A DNA stretch of 61,259 bases from Nostoc punctiforme NIES-2108 (GTDB lineage Bacteria; Cyanobacteriota; Cyanobacteriia; Cyanobacteriales; Nostocaceae), in assembly GCA_003326195.1 (NCBI GenBank), contig LXQE01000158.1, positions 1 to 61,259 on the forward strand. The letters are read 5' to 3'. Below are positions 1 to 7,854 of the stretch, in pieces. Positions within the stretch are counted from its first letter, which is position 1. Each line of letters begins with the position of its first letter. The notes under the pieces are model-generated. The model had not been told where the DNA came from. It ran no database searches and saw nothing but the letters and a program-made list of their open reading frames with translations. Made by a program: the position numbers and the translations under genes.

Positions 1-55
1 CATCAAAGGCTCCCTCTCTAATGCGGAGTCATACTAGCAATTGGAGGTGTGCCCT

Positions 56-186
56 GACCTGGGTTGACGGATGAATACAGTCTCCTAAACGGGATAATGG
101 CAGCAACCATTTCACCAATGTCATAACCGTCTCAACCCAGAACCAAGCTTCTGTACGGGCGATAAAGCACCATTGGGGGATCGGTC
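56..186 (+). ncRNA. Structured RNA candidate (HEARO/omega-RNA-like?)
   Basis: No protein is apparent here, but the strand folds strongly. Bases 59-70 (CTGGGTTGACGG) pair with 127-130 plus 133-140, a 12-bp stem with a 2-nt bulge. Bases 115-120 (CCAATG), inside that stem's loop, pair with 171-176 (CATTGG) outside it, which makes a pseudoknot. Small hairpins occur at 97-110 (ATGG/CCAT) and 138-153 (CAGAA/TTCTG), and GACC at 56-59 can pair with GGTC at 183-186. A long stem plus a pseudoknot beside transposon debris recalls the HEARO RNAs that accompany IscB-type transposons. That class name is inference; the pairing is read directly. The strand is assumed. Confidence 0.35.
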
Positions 187-351
187 AAAACTTTCAGGAC
201 ACAATAAAAGTGTAATTCTTTTCGGTGCTTCTTAATTTTGTTTCTTCCATCCATAACGGAAGCGATAGCGTCCGTAAACAGCTTCTGTCACTTTCCGGGT
301 ATTCTTAATAAAAGGATTAAAAGAAAAAACTCTCTTCAGGTAAGCAGGGCA

Positions 352-1127
352 ATGGATGTAGAATTACAAATCCTGAAACATTTGGCTAGAGACGCCCACC
401 CAACAGTTGCGATCGTAGATGAATATTGTGCAGAGTATCAAGATATATTTAAAGAAGTGAGAAATTATGAGTGTTTCAAATATTTGCACTTAGGAATAAT
501 CTCGCCAATCAAAAGAAAATCATTACCAGAGATAGCTAAAGTAGTAAGTATAAACTCAGCACAGTCATTACACCATTTTCTAGCGAATTCAGATTGGTCA
601 GTAAATAAATTAAAACAACGAAGATTAAGGAGGCTTAAGAAAGTCTTAAATGGAAATGCAATAACAGTAGTAATAGATGAAACAGGAGATAGGAAGAAGG
701 GAAAAAAGACCGATTATGTAGCTAGACAATATTTAGGAAGTATAGGAAAAATCGATAATGGAAACGTTTGCAGTAAATGCGTATGGAGTTTACTCTAATA
801 TAACTTTTCCCTTAAGTGTAAAAATATTCAAACCAAAAGGGACGCTAAAAGCAGAGGATAAATATAAAACTAAAATAGAGTTAGCGTCAGAAATGATTAC
901 AGAGCTAATTGAATCAGGGTTTAATATTGAATTAGTATTGGCTGATAGTTTATATGGTGAAAGTAGCCAATTTATTAGAAAGATAGCTGAATACAACTTA
1001 GCTTACGTTGTATCAATTTCGTTGTAATCATGGAGTCTGGTTGCCAGCAGGACAAAAATATCTAGCTGAACAACACCAGAAATTTGCTCGTGCATTAATA
1101 GATCGGTATTCTTCCAAAGCCATATAA
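352..1127 (+). pseudogene. Decayed IS701-family transposase, two frameshifts and truncated
   Basis: This is the N-terminal half of a DDE transposase of the IS701 type. It shows the family stretch IDETGDRKKGKKTDYVARQ with the first catalytic Asp, and a second Asp in LVLADSLYGE. The reading frame is broken twice by an extra T: at 767-769, where NGN should run on into VAVNAYG, and near 1016-1019, where VSI should run on into RCNHGVWLP. After GVWLPAGQ the family sequence is lost and the frame ends at 1125-1127, so the C-terminal catalytic Glu region is missing. Translation probably began at ATG 352, although the frame is open further upstream. The element is dead; its terminal repeats were not located. 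Confidence 0.8.
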
Positions 1128-1209
1128 ATTAAGATAATTGACTCACGTGACTTTAATGCTGGGCGAAAGTAAAAGTAGAGGCATTGGCTAATTAGTACAG
1201 AAACCTAAT

Positions 1210-1231
1210 CTAACCCGGAGTTCCGGGTTAG
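1210..1231. terminator. Hairpin downstream of the small membrane-protein gene
   Basis: Perfect 10-bp arms (CTAACCCGGA / TCCGGGTTAG) with a 2-nt loop lie 14 bp past the stop of the minus-strand gene at 1245-1484. There is no strong T run, so a termination role is only plausible. Confidence 0.4.
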
Positions 1232-1244
1232 TAGTAGTTCATGC

Positions 1245-1484
1245 TCAATCTTCATTCCGTAACTGCCATACTGCACCAAAAGCGGCCCCAGCCCCAGCTA
1301 ACAATCCAGTACTCATTCCTTGGATAGTTTTTTGGAATGGATCTTGGGTTAGGCACTCACTTGTAACCTTACTGTCTTCCAAGCAAATACTACTTTCTGC
1401 CCAACCAGCAGTACCTCCTAAAATTACACCAGTGATACTACAAGAAACAATTAGCAGTAAAAGACGTTGTGTTTTTCTAGCCAT
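1245..1484 (-). CDS. Small membrane/exported protein, unknown function
   Basis: A 79-residue protein with a hydrophobic stretch at about residues 8-27 that could be a signal peptide (AGWAES would be the cleavage region) or a membrane anchor. A second Gly/Ala-rich hydrophobic stretch lies at about 57-72 (TGLLAGAGAAFGAVW). Two cysteines (about residues 34 and 44) lie between the hydrophobic parts and could form a disulfide if exported. I do not recognise a family. It stands alone, with no same-strand partner close by, and a hairpin follows the stop. It starts at ATG 1484. Confidence 0.6.
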   Translation of the reverse strand: MARKTQRLLLLIVSCSITGVILGGTAGWAESSICLEDSKVTSECLTQDPFQKTIQGMSTGLLAGAGAAFGAVWQLRNED

Positions 1485-1831
1485 AGATGGATGTTTTACT
1501 CAATTTTGTATTTTAGACTTTAGATTGGCTCAGTATGTGAATAAATTGGTCTGGATAAATAATTTTAGATTTTTCATAGTTAAGCACTAGTTTAATCGGG
1601 CTGCTTCAGCAAAATTCCAAATCTAAAATTCTGTCAAAGGTTGGAAATTGTGGTTGACTTTCAACTACTTTACACATCCGGGCAGTAAATGTCAGCTGGT
1701 TTATGGCTGATGAGGCAAACTCATGCGCCTCGCCGCGATAAACAAGACGCGATTTATCGCGTCTCTACAATCTGCGTTTTGGGTTTATCTGAACTGTATT
1801 GAGTTTTGACCACTGATGCTCAAAAAAGCAT
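1485..1831. other. Intergenic region, one perfect inverted repeat
   Basis: No gene was seen in about 350 bp. At 1745-1764 there is a perfect palindrome (AGACGCGAT-TT-ATCGCGTCT). This GC-rich dispersed palindrome type is common between genes in Nostoc-like genomes; the rest is AT-rich and featureless. Confidence 0.6.
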
Positions 1832-3667
1832 CTACTCAATCTTCAAGTTGAAAGGCAAGCGGGCATAAACCCCTTGTGGATCGTTCATCTTTTGCAGAAT
1901 CTCTACTTCCTGTTGTAATTTCTGAAATTCAGCGGTGAGGGGATTGGATTGTTTGAGTTGCGCCCCCTCAATTCCGAAAGCAGTCCGCGCTTCTTCTGTT
2001 GCACGCCCAAAAAAGCGTTCTCCGAAGCTGCTAGTGCGAGGATATTCTTGTACTTCCCAGTCTTCTCCTAGTTTCGCTTGCTTGGCAGCGTATGCGATCG
2101 CAGTATTCAAACCGCCAATTTCATCCACCAAACCAATTTCTTTGGCCGCCTCACCCGACCAAACTCTTCCTTGGGCAATTTCTGCTACTTTTTGTTCTGG
2201 GAGTTTCCGACCTTGAGAAACTTTATTCAGAAACATATTATAAATACGGTTAACACTGCGCTGATAAATTTCTAACTCTTGAGGCGATTTCGGACGCGAA
2301 ACTGTTTGACTATCAGCATAGCGTGCGGTTTTCACCGAATCCCAAGTAATACCATTATCATTAGCCAGCTTTTCCCCATTGAATAAGATCCCAAACACCC
2401 CTATCGAACCTGTAATGGTATTTGGTTCTGCAAAAATGCGATTAGAGTCGCTAGCAATCCAATAACCACCAGAGGCGGCGACATCACCCATTGATACTAC
2501 AACTGGTTTTACCTCACGAGTTAATTTCACTTCTCGCTGCATGACTTCGGCTGCGGTAGCACTACCACCAGGACTATTAATTCGTAATACAACAGCTTTC
2601 ACATCTTTATCTTGTCGCAGCTTGTTGAAGATTTTCGCAAAGCGATCGCCTCCTACTTGCCCATCTTCTCCTTTACCATCGACAATTTCGCCCTCAGCAT
2701 AAACAACGGCAATTTGATTTTTGGAGTTACGTTCTACACCCAAAGATTTACCAGAAACTTGTGCGTAGCTATTCAGGCTAATTTGTCGGAATGTTTTGTC
2801 TTCTTTATCGCTATTTGTAAACTTCTTCAGGTCAGCGACAACTTCATCGGGGTATTGTACTTGATCGACTAAACCGCTAGTTTTGGCTTGTGTGGCTTCT
2901 AGTAAGGATTGATTATCTGCGATCGCTTGTAACTTATTGGGTTCAATTTTCCGACTTGCGCCGACAGCAGTGCGCCACTCTCCCCAAACATCATCCAACA
3001 ATTTCTGAGTTTGTTCGCGGTTTTCTGGACTCAACTTGTTGAGAATAAACGGTTCAACGGCTCCCTTAAATTTCCCTACCCGCACAACTTGAACACCAAT
3101 GCCATACTTCTGTAATGCTCCCGCCAAAAACATTGGTTGTGAACTCAAACCGTTGACTTCCATCATTCCCAGAGGGTTAAGGACAATGGAATCTGCCACT
3201 GAACTAACGTAATATTCCTTTTCACTCCAATCACTACCATAAGCCACAATCTTTTTCCCCGCAGCGCGAAACTCCTCCAGCGCTTTCCGAATTTCTTTCA
3301 GGGAAGCATAGCCGACGTTACCAGCTTGGCTTGTGTTCGTTGCATCCACATAGATCCCGACAATGCGCGGATCGCGCCGCGCCTTTTCCAAAGTTTCCAC
3401 AACTTTGCGGAGTGCCATTCTATCTTCATCGACACCTGAAATTGTGTTTTGAAACAGCTCCCCTGAACTAGGTTCGCCATCAGTAATTTTCATTGACAAG
3501 TCAAAAACCAACACTGACTTATCTTTCACATTTGGCCCAGTATCTTTAGACGAGCTAGCAGCCAATATCAGCAAGAATAGTCCAGTGGTTCCCAGACCAC
3601 CGAAAATAATTAGTCCTAGTAAAGTGCCAACTAAACTAGCAAAAGTTTGTTTGATAAAATTACGCAT
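1832..3667 (-). CDS. sppA: Signal peptide peptidase SppA, long (67K) form
   Basis: A membrane-anchored serine protease of family S49 that degrades cleaved signal peptides and, in cyanobacteria, has been linked to phycobilisome and membrane turnover. The 611-residue length fits the long tandem-domain form. An N-terminal membrane segment lies at about 12-38. The general-base Lys is expected at K201 in GKFKGAVEPF, in the N-terminal domain. The nucleophile Ser is at S399 in VSMGDVAASGGYW, in the C-terminal domain, followed by TGSIGVFG. Both catalytic residues are therefore present. It starts at ATG 3667. Heptamer repeats lie in the 96 bp between it and the upstream fni gene. Confidence 0.95.
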   Translation of the reverse strand: MRNFIKQTFASLVGTLLGLIIFGGLGTTGLFLLILAASSSKDTGPNVKDKSVLVFDLSMKITDGEPSSGELFQNTISGVDEDRMALRKVVETLEKARRDPRIVGIYVDATNTSQAGNVGYASLKEIRKALEEFRAAGKKIVAYGSDWSEKEYYVSSVADSIVLNPLGMMEVNGLSSQPMFLAGALQKYGIGVQVVRVGKFKGAVEPFILNKLSPENREQTQKLLDDVWGEWRTAVGASRKIEPNKLQAIADNQSLLEATQAKTSGLVDQVQYPDEVVADLKKFTNSDKEDKTFRQISLNSYAQVSGKSLGVERNSKNQIAVVYAEGEIVDGKGEDGQVGGDRFAKIFNKLRQDKDVKAVVLRINSPGGSATAAEVMQREVKLTREVKPVVVSMGDVAASGGYWIASDSNRIFAEPNTITGSIGVFGILFNGEKLANDNGITWDSVKTARYADSQTVSRPKSPQELEIYQRSVNRIYNMFLNKVSQGRKLPEQKVAEIAQGRVWSGEAAKEIGLVDEIGGLNTAIAYAAKQAKLGEDWEVQEYPRTSSFGERFFGRATEEARTAFGIEGAQLKQSNPLTAEFQKLQQEVEILQKMNDPQGVYARLPFNLKIE

Positions 3668-3681
3668 TAGTTATTAGTTAT

Positions 3682-3756
3682 TGGGCATTGGGCATGGGGC
3701 ATGGGGCATTGGGCATTGGTTATAACCAAATGACTAATGACTAATGACCAATGACC
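3682..3756. repeat. Heptamer short tandem repeats (TGGGCAT and ATGACTA types)
   Basis: About five 7-bp units of TGGGCAT/GGGGCAT (3682-3716) are followed by four units of ATGACYA (3729-3756). They fill the space between sppA and fni. These are short tandemly repeated repetitive sequences typical of heterocystous cyanobacteria. Confidence 0.85.
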
Positions 3757-3763
3757 TATTTAC

Positions 3764-4813
3764 CTATTCTATGCGCTGTAAACTGCCAGAGTGCTTTAAC
3801 TGATACAAGGTGGTGTTGCCAGTACAAAATAAGACTGTGGTGATTTCAGCGATTAATACCTCAGTGAGTTCCGCAACTGCTGTCTCCGATGTTGCTGCTG
3901 CTTGTAAGAAAGGCATTGCTAAACCAGCTATATCTGCTCCCAAGGCGATCGCGGTTGCAACATCCAATCCATGACGCAAACCTCCCGAAGCGATTAAGGG
4001 CACATCTTTGGCAATCGCTCTAATTGTTGTAATGCACTCTGCTGTCGGTAAACCCCAATCGGCAAACGTCCTCCCTAAGCGACGTTGCAAAGGACTTTCT
4101 GCCCGTTCGCTTTCTACCTTTGCCCAAGAAGTACCACCCGCACCCGCGACATCAATTGCTGCTACCCCAGCGGCAAGAAGTTTCTGTGCGATCGCTGCTG
4201 AAATGCCGTTACCAACTTCCTTCGCAATCACTGGTACTGGCAATTTTGAGCATAATATATAAATCTTGTCAATCAAACCCCGAAAATTAGTATCACCTTT
4301 AGGTTGAATGCACTCTTGTAAAGGGTTAATGTGCAAAATCAAGGCATCAGCTTCTAAAATATCAACTACGCGCAAACATTCATCTAAGCCGTACTTGTAG
4401 TTAAGTTGCACAGCCCCCAAGTTTGCAAATAGCAGAACGTCAGGGGCATACTTACGGACTGCGAAAGTATCGGCCACTTGGGGTTTTTCCACCGCTACCC
4501 GCTGCGAACCGACACCCATTGCAATTTTGTAGTGTTGCGCGACTTTGGCTAAACGCTGGTTAATGATTGCGGCTTGTTCTGTTCCGCCAGTCATCGAAGA
4601 AATTAACAAGGGTGCGTCAAGTTTTTTTCCCAAGAAAGTTGTACTGATATCAATATCGTCGTGGTTGAGTTCAGGTAAGCAAGAATGGGTGAAACGATAA
4701 CGTTCCAATCCATTGGTGATTTGATCGCACTGAACATCTTCTTCTAAGCAGATGCGAATGTGATCGGCTTTGCGATTCTGAGTTTGTGCAGAGATATTGG
4801 TAGGGGCGTTCAC
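3764..4813 (-). CDS. fni: Isopentenyl-diphosphate delta-isomerase, type 2
   Basis: An FMN- and NAD(P)H-dependent enzyme that interconverts isopentenyl and dimethylallyl diphosphate, balancing the two C5 units made by the MEP pathway for carotenoids, the chlorophyll phytyl tail and quinones. The 349-residue TIM barrel shows the N-terminal RKADHIR motif, SSMTGGT and GVGSQR for FMN and substrate binding. H161, N163, Q166 and E167 lie in HINPLQE, matching the family's catalytic and Mg-binding residues. AIDVAGAGGTSW and IASGGLRHG form the flavin phosphate site. The first in-frame start is a GTG at 4813 with a poor ribosome site, so the exact start is uncertain. It is a single gene, parallel to sppA. 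Confidence 0.95.
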   Translation of the reverse strand: MNAPTNISAQTQNRKADHIRICLEEDVQCDQITNGLERYRFTHSCLPELNHDDIDISTTFLGKKLDAPLLISSMTGGTEQAAIINQRLAKVAQHYKIAMGVGSQRVAVEKPQVADTFAVRKYAPDVLLFANLGAVQLNYKYGLDECLRVVDILEADALILHINPLQECIQPKGDTNFRGLIDKIYILCSKLPVPVIAKEVGNGISAAIAQKLLAAGVAAIDVAGAGGTSWAKVESERAESPLQRRLGRTFADWGLPTAECITTIRAIAKDVPLIASGGLRHGLDVATAIALGADIAGLAMPFLQAAATSETAVAELTEVLIAEITTVLFCTGNTTLYQLKHSGSLQRIE

Positions 4814-5212
4814 TGGTGGGTATGGCTAAAATTATTTGCTTGCGATCGCTATTGTTACATTGTCTGCAACCGTCTTTTTATAACAAAAATATTTATCAAA
4901 CAGAATTCAGGAGTCAGGAGTCAGAATTCAGTTGGGTATTCTGTATGACTGGCGGATAGCGCCGACGGCAAGCGAGTCTGCGATCGCCTCATCGCCCCTA
5001 CCACTGTGTAAAAAAAGACTGGGTGCATCTAGCAGTGCTTGTAACTTATCCACTTAGGTAATGTACGTATAATTCTTTCTTTGTATAAAAATATATATAA
5101 ACTCTTATGATATCAATAACAAAAACTATTTGGCATACGCCTAATGATAGATAGATTTTATTGGATAAATAGTTTAGATTTGTAACAAGTTACACAGAAC
5201 TAGGTAAATCAC
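4814..5212. other. Intergenic region upstream of the fasciclin gene
   Basis: About 400 bp without a gene. It carries a copy of a dispersed repeat built on GAATTCAGGAGTCAG (about 4901-4930; related copies near 28352 and 55657) and a GC-rich stretch at 4950-4990. From 5060 on it is very AT-rich and probably holds the promoter of the plus-strand fasciclin gene. No clear operator was seen. Confidence 0.5.
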
Positions 5213-5614
5213 ATGGCCAACATAATAGACACTGCTACCAACAATGGTTCTTTCAAGACACTAGTTGCAGCAATCGAAGCGGCTGGTCTGGTAGATACAC
5301 TTAAAGGCGCAGGCCCATTCACCGTCTTCGCACCCACTGACGAAGCATTTAACAAGCTTCCAGCAGGTACTGTAGACGCATTACTGAAAGATCCTGCAAA
5401 GCTCAAGAAAATCTTGACCTATCATGTTGTATCAGGCAAAGTACTGGCTGCTGATGTAGTTAAGCTGAAGACAGCTAAAACAGTTGAAGGTTCAGATGTA
5501 AAAATTGACGCTTCTAATGGCGTTAAGATCAATGATGCAACAGTTGCAACAGCAGATGTTGCTGCTGATAACGGTGTTATCCACGTCATTGACACAGTTT
5601 TGATTCCTGCATAA
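5213..5614 (+). CDS. Single-domain fasciclin (FAS1) protein
   Basis: A 133-residue protein that is essentially one FAS1 domain, a fold associated with cell adhesion and surface interactions. The two conserved blocks are visible: FTVFAPTDEAFNKLP at about residues 36-50, and the C-terminal box NGVIHVIDTVLIPA. The YHVVSGKV element lies between them. No signal peptide or membrane anchor is visible: the protein starts directly with the domain (MANIIDTA), so unlike many FAS1 proteins it looks cytoplasmic or non-classically exported. It is monocistronic, starts at ATG 5213 and is followed by a strong terminator, which suggests substantial expression. Confidence 0.92.
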   Translation: MANIIDTATNNGSFKTLVAAIEAAGLVDTLKGAGPFTVFAPTDEAFNKLPAGTVDALLKDPAKLKKILTYHVVSGKVLAADVVKLKTAKTVEGSDVKIDASNGVKINDATVATADVAADNGVIHVIDTVLIPA

Positions 5615-5719
5615 CCAAACGTCAGAATAGCGAATGCTATTTCTGGGGTGGCGGCTAGCTATAGTCGTTTTTTCATTACAGTCTGGTTGAATGTTTTTTA
5701 GTAAACATCAACTACCAAT

Positions 5720-5757
5720 AAATCCATCTAGATCGTGTCTAGATGGATTTATTGTTT
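5720..5757 (+). terminator. Rho-independent terminator after the fasciclin gene
   Basis: A perfect 13-bp stem (5720-5732 with 5738-5750), a 5-nt loop and a following T-rich tail (ATTGTTTT). The stem is symmetrical, so it may also act on transcripts arriving from sfsA. Confidence 0.85.
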
Positions 5758-5799
5758 TATGCGTGTAGAAACGTTGCAATTGCTACTTTCTCTTAATAA

Positions 5800-6519
5800 T
5801 CAAATTTTTAGTTTTGCCAAACCTAAATAACGGATACCTTCGGGGGAAATGTCAAAACGGCAAGGTAAGACTTCTAAACCGAGAGCGATCGCATCCCGTA
5901 ACAATTTACCATATACAGGATCTGTGCGATCGCCAGGGGAGAACTCGATACAATCACCGCGATTGATAAAGTAAAGCATCACTGCACGAGTCAAAGGTAA
6001 CAACGCCATCAGTTCTCGCAAGTGCTTTTGCCCTCTTGTAGTCTCCGTGTCAGGAAATAGGGCTAATCTCCCTTCAGACAAAGTTGTATTTTTCACTTCT
6101 AAATAAATCGGGCGTTCCTCATTACTCCCCGTCAGAAAAAAATCCACTCGACTTTTTTTATCTAGCCCATAAACCACCTCACCCTTGATTTGGCTATAGT
6201 CGCCCAATTCTGGAAAAAGATTTTTCGCCAAAGCTAGCTTTACCACCCGATTGGGCAAAAAAGTATTTATGCCTACCCAAGTCGGCTCATTGTCATGTAC
6301 CTGAATGAGTTCTAAAGTGTAAGCCAATTTGCGGTTAAGATTATCGCTTTTGGAAAGCTGTACTGCACTTAGAGGTGTTGATACTCCAGTCATTGGCCCA
6401 GTATTGGGACAGTGCGCTGTCACTATTTCGCCAGAAGTCAGTTGAACGTCAGCAAAAAACCGCTTGTAACGCTTGAGTAAAATACCGGGATACAAAGGTG
6501 GGTACTTGAATATTAGCAT
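5800..6519 (-). CDS. sfsA: SfsA family nuclease (sugar fermentation stimulation protein)
   Basis: SfsA proteins bind DNA and have a PD-(D/E)XK nuclease core; the old name comes from an E. coli maltose phenotype. The core is intact: counting from an upstream in-frame TTG (6534), D131 lies in SRVDFFL and E146 and K148 in IYLEVKNTTL, followed by the family strand LALFPDTETTRGQKHL. The N-terminal OB-like part contains AHCPNTGPM. I chose ATG 6519 because it gives about 239 residues, the usual length, starting at MLIFKYPPL. The gene is isolated; its 3' end faces the fasciclin terminator. Confidence 0.92.
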   Translation of the reverse strand: MLIFKYPPLYPGILLKRYKRFFADVQLTSGEIVTAHCPNTGPMTGVSTPLSAVQLSKSDNLNRKLAYTLELIQVHDNEPTWVGINTFLPNRVVKLALAKNLFPELGDYSQIKGEVVYGLDKKSRVDFFLTGSNEERPIYLEVKNTTLSEGRLALFPDTETTRGQKHLRELMALLPLTRAVMLYFINRGDCIEFSPGDRTDPVYGKLLRDAIALGLEVLPCRFDISPEGIRYLGLAKLKI

Positions 6520-6551
6520 TCTCAATACTTTCAACCTATAAATTACAATAA

Positions 6552-6938
6552 ATGCTCATTTAATGCTCAGGTATCATATTTCAAGTAATAACTTGGCGGA
6601 AATAAGTATAAATAAATACTTATTGTCAATGCTCAATATATGCTCACATACTAATCATCTCGTATATACTCTAAGTACGACTCTAAGTCTATCTCACACC
6701 TTACCATACAAGCATTACAGCCATTTTATTCACTAGGGCATCTATTCTTAATTCTCTGTACATTCATTCCATCATTCCCTTACCAGTAGCCGGTTAGAGG
6801 GTCTTTTAGGCATTAATCAAAGTATCGAGAGAGTCATTATCACTTGCTATTGAGAATGAGGAGAAAAGTAGTACAAAAATATTATTTTTCTGTCTATCTA
6901 TCCTTTATCTTCTGAAAACTCCAAGTACTACTCCAAGT
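6552..6938. repeat. Iteron-like repeats and palindrome in an AT-rich intergenic region
   Basis: In the 490-bp gap between sfsA and the SAP-like gene, ATGCTCA occurs at 6552, 6563, 6629 and 6640. All spacings are multiples of 11 bp. ACTCTAAGT occurs at 6668 and 6680 and ACTCCAAGT at 6918 and 6930, both pairs 12 bp apart. A 9-bp inverted repeat (AATAAGTAT / ATACTTATT) lies at 6601-6624. Helically phased direct repeats of this kind suggest a protein-binding region such as a replication or partition site, or a dense operator. The function is inferred only. Confidence 0.5.
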
Positions 6939-6954
6939 ATTTTGAAAATATGCA

Positions 6955-6982
6955 CAAAAAAAGGACTCTATCTAGAGTCCTT
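6955..6982 (-). terminator. Rho-independent terminator after the SAP-like gene
   Basis: On the minus strand the gene ending at 7008 is followed by a 9-bp stem (6982-6974 with 6969-6961), a 4-nt loop, and a run of Ts from the A tract just left of 6961. Confidence 0.8.
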
Positions 6983-7007
6983 GCTATTAACTAAGCTTTT
7001 GAGTTAT

Positions 7008-7385
7008 CTATTCCCCCAACAAATACATCACCTCTTCTAGCTTTTGTTTAGCTATGTAGAGATTGAGAAGCTTTTGTTGTTCCCATGACAATGGAGAATG
7101 AAAACGTCTACCTTCCATCGTGATTTTGATAAGCGCTGCTTGTTCATCAGTTGGAGAATTCATTTGATCGAGTGCAGCACCGATATTTTGGAAAGCTTCA
7201 AAACTTAACCGTCTTAATCCCCTACCTTCTTGCATCTGGTTAAGTGCGAGCGCAGGGAAGGCTATAAGTGAAGTAACGTAGCTAGTCTTATATCCAGCGT
7301 TCCCAGTAGGCTTAAGACCGTAGCGGCGACACAAATCTTTTAACTCTTGGATAGTTTTGATTTCGAGTTCTGTTCGTGTAAACAT
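7008..7385 (-). CDS. Small SAP-domain-like protein, unknown function
   Basis: A 125-residue protein. Residues about 9-42 (ELKDLCRRYGLKPTGN, then KTSYVTSLIAF) resemble a SAP motif, a two-helix DNA-binding module with the pattern LK-x-LC-x-x-x-GL-x-x-x-G. The rest is helical with no recognisable domain. It starts at ATG 7385 and is divergent from the small ribbon-helix-helix-like gene. The two share an intergenic region with a long perfect inverted repeat, so co-regulation is likely. A terminator follows. SAP-like assignment is by pattern only. No homologous system is recognised. Confidence 0.6.
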   Translation of the reverse strand: MFTRTELEIKTIQELKDLCRRYGLKPTGNAGYKTSYVTSLIAFPALALNQMQEGRGLRRLSFEAFQNIGAALDQMNSPTDEQAALIKITMEGRRFHSPLSWEQQKLLNLYIAKQKLEEVMYLLGE

Positions 7386-7411
7386 AGAGTAGCCATTTTC
7401 TAAAAGTGGTA

Positions 7412-7451
7412 TCGGTAGGTAACAACTTTCTCAGGGTAAATTACCTACCGA
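7412..7451. promoter_or_regulatory. Operator-like inverted repeat between divergent small genes
   Basis: Perfect 11-bp arms (TCGGTAGGTAA at 7412-7422, TTACCTACCGA at 7441-7451) are separated by 18 bp. The site lies between the start codons of the SAP-like gene (7385) and the ribbon-helix-helix-like gene (7509). It is a good candidate for the binding site of one of the two small proteins. Confidence 0.6.
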
Positions 7452-7508
7452 ATTAAAACTGTATTTCGATGCTTGCGCCGAAACAAGCTATATTTACATC
7501 TCTCAACA

Positions 7509-7694
7509 ATGCCTAACCGTAAGGGTAATCCTCAAAACTTTGACAATCCGCCAAGTAAAGAATTAACTGAAAATGTTACTTTTAGAGCTACCAAGGAAAT
7601 GAAGGAAGAAATACAGAAACAGGATAATCCAGCACAGTTTTGTAGGGATGCCGTTCAAAAAGCACTAGATGAAAAGAAAGGAAGGCAACAGTAA
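7509..7694 (+). CDS. Small ribbon-helix-helix-like DNA-binding protein
   Basis: About 61 residues from ATG 7509; an upstream in-frame ATG at 7473 is possible but adds an unlikely basic tail (MRRNKLYLHLST). The part after residue 20 has the layout of a ribbon-helix-helix protein: a strand with alternating residues (NVTFRAT), helix A (KEMKEEIQKQ), a turn at DNP, and helix B (AQFCRDAVQKALDEKK). Proteins of this size and shape are often antitoxins or plasmid copy-number regulators. No toxin sits next to it in an operon. The partner may be the divergent SAP-like gene, across the inverted repeat at 7412-7451. The fold is inferred from pattern only. Confidence 0.6.
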   Translation: MPNRKGNPQNFDNPPSKELTENVTFRATKEMKEEIQKQDNPAQFCRDAVQKALDEKKGRQQ

Positions 7695-7759
7695 TTAGAG
7701 CTTTATTTCTAACATTCTGTCTAAACTACAGATAGTTGAAAAGCAACATACATAACAGA

Positions 7760-7806
7760 TTTAAGGCTAGGGTTAGGAAATTGACTCTAGCCTTAAATTT
7801 ATAGTT
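7760..7806. terminator. Bidirectional terminator between convergent genes
   Basis: An 11-bp perfect stem (TTTAAGGCTAG at 7760-7770, CTAGCCTTAAA at 7787-7797) is followed on the plus strand by TTTATAGTTTT. It lies between the ends of the ribbon-helix-helix-like gene (7694) and the nuclease gene (7855). Confidence 0.75.
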
Positions 7807-7854
7807 TTGCAATAATATCTTTGCCAAAAAAGCGTAATAATTACTAATTATGGT

